DNA from: a virus | IMG/VR virus record: IMGVR_UViG_3300005099_000072 | Location: 1-25,898 of that record | Strand: one strand, 5' to 3' | DNA: 25,898 nucleotides | Shown here: positions 21,614 through 25,898 of the stretch, one piece after another | How positions within the stretch are numbered: position 1 is the first letter of the stretch | How the letters are laid out: every line of letters starts with the position of its first letter | Notes under the pieces: generated by a model | Told to the model about the DNA's origin: nothing | Databases searched by the model: none | Seen by the model: the letters and a program-made list of their open reading frames with translations, nothing else | Program-made: the position numbers and the translations under genes

Positions 21614-21652
21614 TTTACTGTCCTATTAGAATAATAATTGGAGGAAGGGAGA

Positions 21653-21982
21653 ATGGACATTCAATATCAGTTTAGCAAGCTGGTGCAGGCGTTAGATGAG
21701 AACTCCTTGAGATTCCTGAAATCCAAGTATCAGAAAGAGCTGTATCGATACCGTAAGGAGCATAATCTGAATCAATTGGAGTGTGCACAAGAATATAAGC
21801 GATTGCAACAGAGACTGAAAATGATAGTCACTGAGCTTAAACTCAGAAGCAAGCTAAAGCAGAAGGAAACAGATGTGTATTTCAATGGCGACTATCTGGT
21901 CATAACAACACCAGATGGTAAGCAGGAGAAATACGTAGTTTTGGAGGGATGTGATGATATTATATTAAGGCGGATAGAATGA
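21653..21982 (+). CDS. Unknown helical protein (109 aa)
   Basis: A 109-aa protein from ATG 21653 behind GGAGGAAGGGAGA; TTG 21638 is the longer alternative. Residues 10-70 are a long charged helix or coiled coil (SLRFLKSKYQKELYRYRKEH, QEYKRLQQRLKMIVTELKLR). The end is a beta hairpin (YFNGDYLVITTPDGKQEKYV). No family is recognised. It is the first gene of the promoter at 21598 and overlaps the next by ATGA. Confidence 0.7.
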   Translation: MDIQYQFSKLVQALDENSLRFLKSKYQKELYRYRKEHNLNQLECAQEYKRLQQRLKMIVTELKLRSKLKQKETDVYFNGDYLVITTPDGKQEKYVVLEGCDDIILRRIE

Positions 21983-22443
21983 TAAGGCGAGAGGACTATG
22001 AGGGTCTCACCATTGAAGAAATTGCACGTCTTATAAACGAGCATAGACTCGCTCTTAAAATCCTCACATCCTTATACGCCAAGCATAGAGCAGAACGAGA
22101 AGAACAATCAGACCTGGATATCAATATAGACATCCTGATTGACAGTCTTGGTTATAACAAACAACCAATAATCAAGGCTGATGCAAAGGAGCTGGCTAAA
22201 TTCTATACAGAAGAGACAGTCTATAAAAAGAAACATTCAAAGCGGAGTGTAGAATTAATAGCAACAGCAGTAGTGGCAGAAGTATTGGACTATCATAACT
22301 GTCATTATGAGCTTAATGAGCTTCTTGATATCTTCGGCGTATCAAAGAAGGCGTTCTTTAAGGAGAAAGAGCGAGTTGAGGAGTTTGCAGATGCTGTTTA
22401 TTGGAAGTATCCAAAGGAAGTAAGGTTGCATAAGGAGGCGTGA
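21979..22443 (+). CDS. Unknown helical protein (154 aa)
   Basis: A 154-aa all-helical, charged protein. The C-terminal part (KRSVELIATAVVAEVLDYHN, then ELLDIFGVSKKAFFKEKERV) has the rhythm of a cyclin-fold repeat as in TFIIB, or of a helix-turn-helix, but the similarity is too weak to claim. The N-terminal EGLTIEEIARLINEHRLALK is another possible helix-turn-helix. A DNA-binding regulator is a reasonable guess. Its end carries AAGGAGGCGTGA for the next gene. Confidence 0.65.
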   Translation: MIRREDYEGLTIEEIARLINEHRLALKILTSLYAKHRAEREEQSDLDINIDILIDSLGYNKQPIIKADAKELAKFYTEETVYKKKHSKRSVELIATAVVAEVLDYHNCHYELNELLDIFGVSKKAFFKEKERVEEFADAVYWKYPKEVRLHKEA

Positions 22444-22444
22444 A

Positions 22445-22732
22445 TTGAAAAAAGGTGATGTGATGGTTTATGATGGCGAGGATAAGGAGCTTCCGAAAGT
22501 TATAAATCGAGCCTTATATAAAGCAGTGCAGTCATTTTATAAAGAATTGGAAAAGGCAGGATATGATGGAGCATACTTCGGGCTTAAAATCCAGATATTT
22601 GAATACACTTATAGCTTTGATAGCATCTTATCAGTCCTGTCATGGGACAACTTAGGTTCGAGTGTAGTCCGACATGAGATACTTAAAATAAATAAGATAG
22701 TTCCAGATACGAGGATAGAGGGAGAGGAATGA
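22445..22732 (+). CDS. Unknown small protein (95 aa)
   Basis: A 95-aa protein starting at TTG with GGAGGCGTGAA upstream; ATG 22463 with its own GGTGATGTG is an alternative start seven codons in. One long helix (VINRALYKAVQSFYKELEKA), then strands (YFGLKIQIFEYTYSFDSILS). No family is recognised. It overlaps the zinc-ribbon/YopX gene by ATGA. Confidence 0.65.
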   Translation: MKKGDVMVYDGEDKELPKVINRALYKAVQSFYKELEKAGYDGAYFGLKIQIFEYTYSFDSILSVLSWDNLGSSVVRHEILKINKIVPDTRIEGEE

Positions 22733-23259
22733 AGAAATGTAAGAAATGTGGACAAGAAATCAGAGGGAAATGGTCACTACCTCTCTGTCCTGATTGCTAT
22801 ATGGAAGAGATAGTCGAAGAATGGAATAAACTTAAGGAGGCTGAAATGAGAGAAATAAAGTTCAGAGCTTGGGATAAGAAAAATAAAAAAATGTTGTATC
22901 CAGGTAATGAATGGTATGATATTTGTTGTGGTGCAGTAGAGGGAGTGCTCGCAATACCACACTCCTCTGTCTATGATGGAGTTGAAAATAAAAGTAAAGA
23001 ATGGATTCCGATGCAATATACAGGTCACAAGGACAGGAATGGCAGGGAAATTTACGACAGTGATATTGTCGAGTGGAGAGTTGGAAACACATCGGGAACA
23101 GGCATAGTTGAGTGGTCAGACAAAGAAGCATCTTGGATTATCCGCATAAAGGAGCCAAAAGGACGACTTGACTATTGGTTTTTGAGTGGAATAGATGAGA
23201 TAGAGGTCATAGGCAATATATATGAGGGTGTAAAGAAGAAGACAAAGAGGTATGCATAA
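22729..23259 (+). CDS. Zinc ribbon plus YopX-family protein (possible two products)
   Basis: A 176-aa protein. Residues 4-23 form a zinc ribbon (C4, C7, C20, C23). From M40 the sequence REIKFRAWDKKNKKML begins a classic YopX domain, continuing WIPMQYTGHKDRNGREIYD, DIVEW and IEVIGNIYE. YopX proteins are small, widespread phage proteins of unknown function that usually start exactly at M-R-E-I-K-F-R-A-W-D. Here AAGGAGGCTGAA lies directly before that internal ATG (22846), so a 137-aa YopX protein could also be made from the same frame. Confidence 0.85.
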   Translation: MKKCKKCGQEIRGKWSLPLCPDCYMEEIVEEWNKLKEAEMREIKFRAWDKKNKKMLYPGNEWYDICCGAVEGVLAIPHSSVYDGVENKSKEWIPMQYTGHKDRNGREIYDSDIVEWRVGNTSGTGIVEWSDKEASWIIRIKEPKGRLDYWFLSGIDEIEVIGNIYEGVKKKTKRYA

Positions 23260-23351
23260 TGAAATGCTATATTTGTAAGCAGGAGATTGAAGGCGAATAC
23301 GTATTAATTGATGGAAAGCCTGTATGTTTAGAATGCTTCTCTAAAATGTAG
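23259..23351 (+). CDS. LIM/zinc-ribbon-like mini-protein (30 aa)
   Basis: A 30-codon frame starting on the last base of the YopX stop (TAATG). CYIC (3-6) and CLEC (23-26) form a four-cysteine site resembling a LIM or treble-clef half (KQEIEGEYVLIDGKPVCLEC). No strong ribosome binding site is seen, so it depends on coupling. Its role is unknown; it joins the other Cys-rich mini-proteins of this arm. Confidence 0.6.
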   Translation: MKCYICKQEIEGEYVLIDGKPVCLECFSKM

Positions 23352-23363
23352 GGAGGTGATATA

Positions 23364-23981
23364 GTGGGAAAAATTCTAACATTTGAGGACGCAAAGAAGA
23401 TACTGGAAGAGAACCCAAGGCGTTTGATAATAAGAGAAGAGCATGGCATAGTGGAAGTGAAATTCTTGAGCCCAATAGAAGCAATAGAGCCAGGCGAGGT
23501 GGATATGGCGGGCTTTACTTGGAATCCAGACAATCCATGGACAAAGCACGAAGCAAAAGTAGAATACAATGGCGTAGCCCATATACTGAGCTTAGGCGGA
23601 GAAAGGTCTGGATTGCTGATTCAGATATTAGACCAGTGTATCAAAAACGGCTTCAAACCTGATGAGATAGCCGGAACTGTATGGCGGATAAAGCGAGAAG
23701 GCAATGGGTATTTTGTTGAGTATGTCGGTAGAGAGGGAGAGACACAAGCGAAATCTGATGATACATACGAAAAGATTAAAGCAACTATTCAATCCATAAA
23801 ATCAGATATGCCACAGTATCTGGAGAAGGGTGTTAGTAAAGAAGAGTTCATTAGCGGAGTGGTCATTAAAGCCAATATGACCGGATATGCAGACATTAAG
23901 CGGGAGCAGGTTGAAGAAGTGTTCGATAGACTCGTTCAGGATGGGGTAATAAAATTAGAAAATAACTTGGTGAAGGCATGA
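23364..23981 (+). CDS. Protein with C-terminal winged-helix-like domain (205 aa), possible ssDNA-binding role
   Basis: A 205-aa protein starting at GTG behind GGGAGGTGATATA. Residues 1-125 are a mixed fold (EVKFLSPIEAIEPGEVDMAG, then GTVWRIKREGNGYFVEYVGR). Residues about 150-205 look like a winged helix (SKEEFISGVVIKANMTGYAD, REQVEEVFDRLVQDGVIKLE). The layout, an OB-like or beta core plus a winged helix, resembles single-stranded DNA-binding replication proteins such as RPA32, but no family motif is seen. It is coupled by ATGA to the DHH phosphoesterase, which favours a replication or recombination role. Confidence 0.6.
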   Translation: MGKILTFEDAKKILEENPRRLIIREEHGIVEVKFLSPIEAIEPGEVDMAGFTWNPDNPWTKHEAKVEYNGVAHILSLGGERSGLLIQILDQCIKNGFKPDEIAGTVWRIKREGNGYFVEYVGREGETQAKSDDTYEKIKATIQSIKSDMPQYLEKGVSKEEFISGVVIKANMTGYADIKREQVEEVFDRLVQDGVIKLENNLVKA

Positions 23982-24880
23982 AGATACACTGTCATAACGA
24001 TGCGGATGGAGTAACATCAGCCCTCTTCGCATGGTTTGGAAATCCGGAATATGAGATAGTGATGAAGAAAGAGTTCGGTGATACCAGTGGTTGGGAAAGC
24101 GGAGACATAATGGTCGATATGAGACCTGATGACCCAAGCATAGAGGGTCTCGTTATTGACCACCATCCTGGGCATCCAGACAATCGCAATTATTATCTAA
24201 TATGGGATGTATATCCTGCCTCCTATATCGCTTTTAATCACTTTAAGGAGTACATTCCAAAATCGCAGTATTGGAAGCTTGCAATAGGACTGGGCGGTGA
24301 TAATCAGCTTGAATTACTTGATGCAGAAATATTCGAGACAGAACCACAGCTCCTCTATAAAGTAAAGACCTATGCCTTTCATTCCTATGGCTCATGGCAA
24401 TTAGCTTACTATCCACTCTACAAACTCCTATCATCTCTCATAAATTCAGTGATAAGGATTGGTGACTTCGAAAACGCAATAAATTTGTTAAGATTTGCTG
24501 AACGACCTCTGGATATCTATCACTCGGAGATAGCACAGGAAGCAAGAAATAAAGTGCGAGATGAAGTGAAGAGGATAATGTCCTCATGCGATATAATCAA
24601 TCTTAAAGACGTCCATATAGTCATCTTCGAGTCAGATTATAAGCTAACCGGATATATCGCATCTGTAGTCGAGGCATCAAAGGACACATATGGCTCCACA
24701 ATTATGGCGATAAATAGGAAGGATGGCTCTCTGTCAGTCAGAGGTGATTTAGCATTATACATCAAACAGAAGCTTGAGAAACTGCCTTATATCGAAATCG
24801 ATGGGCATCCTGGATTTATGGGTGGACGAATCAAGCACAATCCATATGCCTTTATAGATGAACTGGCTAAGCTAATATGA
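23978..24880 (+). CDS. DHH-family phosphoesterase (RecJ-like)
   Basis: A 300-aa protein. Motif I HCHNDADGVTSALF (4-17) has the D-x-D pair, MVDMRP (45-50) is motif II, DHHPGH (61-66) is the DHH motif, and the C-terminal GHPGFMGGRI (about 277-286) matches the DHHA1 glycine-rich motif. Family members are exonucleases such as RecJ, archaeal GAN partners of the replisome, or nucleotide phosphatases. At 300 aa it has both catalytic domains but no extra DNA-binding domain, so a nano-RNase-like or small exonuclease activity is possible. It lies between a possible ssDNA-binding gene and a RadA-like gene, joined by ATGA overlaps. Confidence 0.88.
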   Translation: MKIHCHNDADGVTSALFAWFGNPEYEIVMKKEFGDTSGWESGDIMVDMRPDDPSIEGLVIDHHPGHPDNRNYYLIWDVYPASYIAFNHFKEYIPKSQYWKLAIGLGGDNQLELLDAEIFETEPQLLYKVKTYAFHSYGSWQLAYYPLYKLLSSLINSVIRIGDFENAINLLRFAERPLDIYHSEIAQEARNKVRDEVKRIMSSCDIINLKDVHIVIFESDYKLTGYIASVVEASKDTYGSTIMAINRKDGSLSVRGDLALYIKQKLEKLPYIEIDGHPGFMGGRIKHNPYAFIDELAKLI

Positions 24881-25898
24881 AGATACTGAATGCATCTTTC
24901 GATAATGATGGAATTGCTAGGATTGAAGTGTTATCAGATTCTAACAATTGTTATATGGTGTGTATCGATGGTGAAACTCTAAAAACATGGTGTGACTGTC
25001 CAAGATGGGTCTATAAAAAGGAACAGTGCAAGCATATTAAGTTTGTTCTTGAGAATGTGAATTTGTCTGGTTTGAGGAGGTTAGAGAATATGGATGTGTT
25101 GAAAAGTGAATGTGTCACTATCGACACCCTTTTAGGCGGTGGCTTCCCTTATGGGATGGTGGTATCAGTAACAGCAGAGCCTAACATCGGTAAGACTAAA
25201 TTGGGCTTGCAACTTGCTGTTGCTAATATCAAAAAGACCGGTAAGAACTCCATCATAATAGAAACTGAGGGTGAGTCCCTTGATGACCAATTTGTGATTC
25301 TTGAGAAGTTTGGTAAGCGATATGGAGTGGACAAAAATACGCTTAAGGCAAAGATAAAATTCTATCAGCCGATAGGTGACACTAAAGAATATGGCATTCA
25401 AAAGTTAATGAAGTTACTTGGATATGACCTCGGCTTATCACTCAGTAAAGGCGGTAAATTCTCTGTTGATTTTGCTCAGACTAAACTTGGATTAGATGAG
25501 AAGGTATTGCAAAATTCATCCTTCATATTGCTCGATTCGATTACTACTCCAATTAAGGAATCAGTAGGCTCAGAGACTCAAAATCTACCAGCAAGAGCTG
25601 CAATAGTTCAAAGACTTTATGGTAGGCTTTATCAGATAGCGAAGACATACAATATGCTGATTGTAGTAAATCACCACACATCCTTAAATCCAGTTATGCC
25701 GTTCGGGAAAGACCTCGGAAAGATTTATGGAGGACAACCAGTCCTATACAACTCTAAATATGCAATTCAGATATTGCCATCTACATCCGAGTTGAAGAGA
25801 AAATACTATCAGGGATTTGAGGAGGAGGCACGGAGAGTCAAACTAATCAGACATCCTTATATAGTCGCAGATGGCAAGATGTATAACGTAAGATTAAA
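24877..25898 (+). CDS. SWIM zinc finger fused to RadA/RecA-like ATPase (partial at right edge)
   Basis: The frame is open for 340 codons to the window end. Residues 39-53 form a SWIM finger, C-x-C-x9-C-x-H (C39, C41, C51, H53). From M72 the sequence is RecA-like: VTIDTLLGGGFPYGMVVSVT, Walker A EPNIGKT (101-107, Ala instead of the usual first Gly), Walker B FILLD (216-220), IVVNHH (262-267) and GGQPVLYNSKYAIQI (285-299). It is probably a strand-exchange or recombination mediator. SWIM proteins such as Sws1 partner Rad51 paralogues in eukaryotes, so the fusion makes sense. A strong GAGGAGG site precedes the internal ATG 25090, so the RecA part may also be made alone. The end is missing. Confidence 0.8.
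   Translation, partial: MKILNASFDNDGIARIEVLSDSNNCYMVCIDGETLKTWCDCPRWVYKKEQCKHIKFVLENVNLSGLRRLENMDVLKSECVTIDTLLGGGFPYGMVVSVTAEPNIGKTKLGLQLAVANIKKTGKNSIIIETEGESLDDQFVILEKFGKRYGVDKNTLKAKIKFYQPIGDTKEYGIQKLMKLLGYDLGLSLSKGGKFSVDFAQTKLGLDEKVLQNSSFILLDSITTPIKESVGSETQNLPARAAIVQRLYGRLYQIAKTYNMLIVVNHHTSLNPVMPFGKDLGKIYGGQPVLYNSKYAIQILPSTSELKRKYYQGFEEEARRVKLIRHPYIVADGKMYNVRL

Noticed and set aside
22230-22400. TFIIB-like cyclin repeat in the 154-aa protein
   Set aside because: Only the general helix pattern is similar; no diagnostic residues were found, so it is mentioned but not called.
1-25898. tRNA, rRNA, insertion sequence, integrase or attachment site
   Set aside because: No cloverleaf, rRNA, transposase or integrase motifs were recognised by reading; a covariance or profile search was not possible here.

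Overview
The window looks like part of the genome of a tailed (head-tail, HK97-type) virus or provirus of an archaeon, probably a thermophile. The packaging and head genes are recognisable: a small-terminase candidate, large terminase, portal and prohead protease. Archaeal signs are the promoters (a purine-rich BRE-like element followed by TTTATAAA or TTTATATA, often as TCGAAAGGTTTATAAA), strong GGTGA or GGAGG ribosome binding sites, a viral Alba chromatin protein, an ATP-dependent DNA ligase and a RadA-like recombinase. No integrase, major capsid or tail gene lies inside the window. The host cannot be named from this sequence.

Left arm (1 to about 10,420, all on the minus strand): read in the direction of transcription, the order is a helical protein of unknown function (9855-10418), a 46-aa protein, the small-terminase candidate, two tiny membrane proteins, large terminase, Alba, portal and prohead protease. 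A tightly coupled repair-like block follows: a HIT-family protein, a 1320-aa fusion (degenerate metallo-beta-lactamase-like domain, ATP-dependent DNA ligase, PurD-like ATP-grasp domain) and a protein resembling the LigD 3'-phosphoesterase, which runs off the left edge. Neighbouring genes from portal to phosphoesterase overlap by 4 to 17 nt, so the repair-like block is probably expressed late, together with the head genes.

Centre (10,419-11,242): about 820 bp with no convincing gene. It carries two mirror-image promoters firing outward, a three-copy composite repeat at 45-46 bp spacing, CATGCCCA and GCCCGTA repeats, and several inverted repeats. It is the best candidate for a replication origin, a control region, or both. 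A possible 200-nt RNA lies just to the right of the promoter pair. A fourth copy of the composite repeat lies in a second gene-poor region at 12,292-12,776.

Right arm (11,243 to the end, all on the plus strand): about 30 small genes in overlapping chains. They include several Cys-rich mini-proteins, a vWA-metallopeptidase plus MoxR-type AAA+ pair, a Gp88-like Cys-rich phage protein, a zinc-ribbon/YopX protein, a winged-helix-ended protein, a DHH-family (RecJ-like) phosphoesterase, and a SWIM zinc-finger/RadA-like fusion cut by the right edge. This looks like the early or replication and host-takeover arm. Two nearly identical leader RNAs (12,705-12,768 and 13,381-13,442) have compensatory stem changes and a CUCCC arm that could pair either with an upstream GGGAG or with the ribosome binding site, so they are candidate translation switches.

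The most unusual parts are the end-processing and ligation module among the head genes, the paired leader RNAs, the structured central region, and two fusion genes (YopX and RadA-like) that each have an internal start with a strong ribosome binding site.
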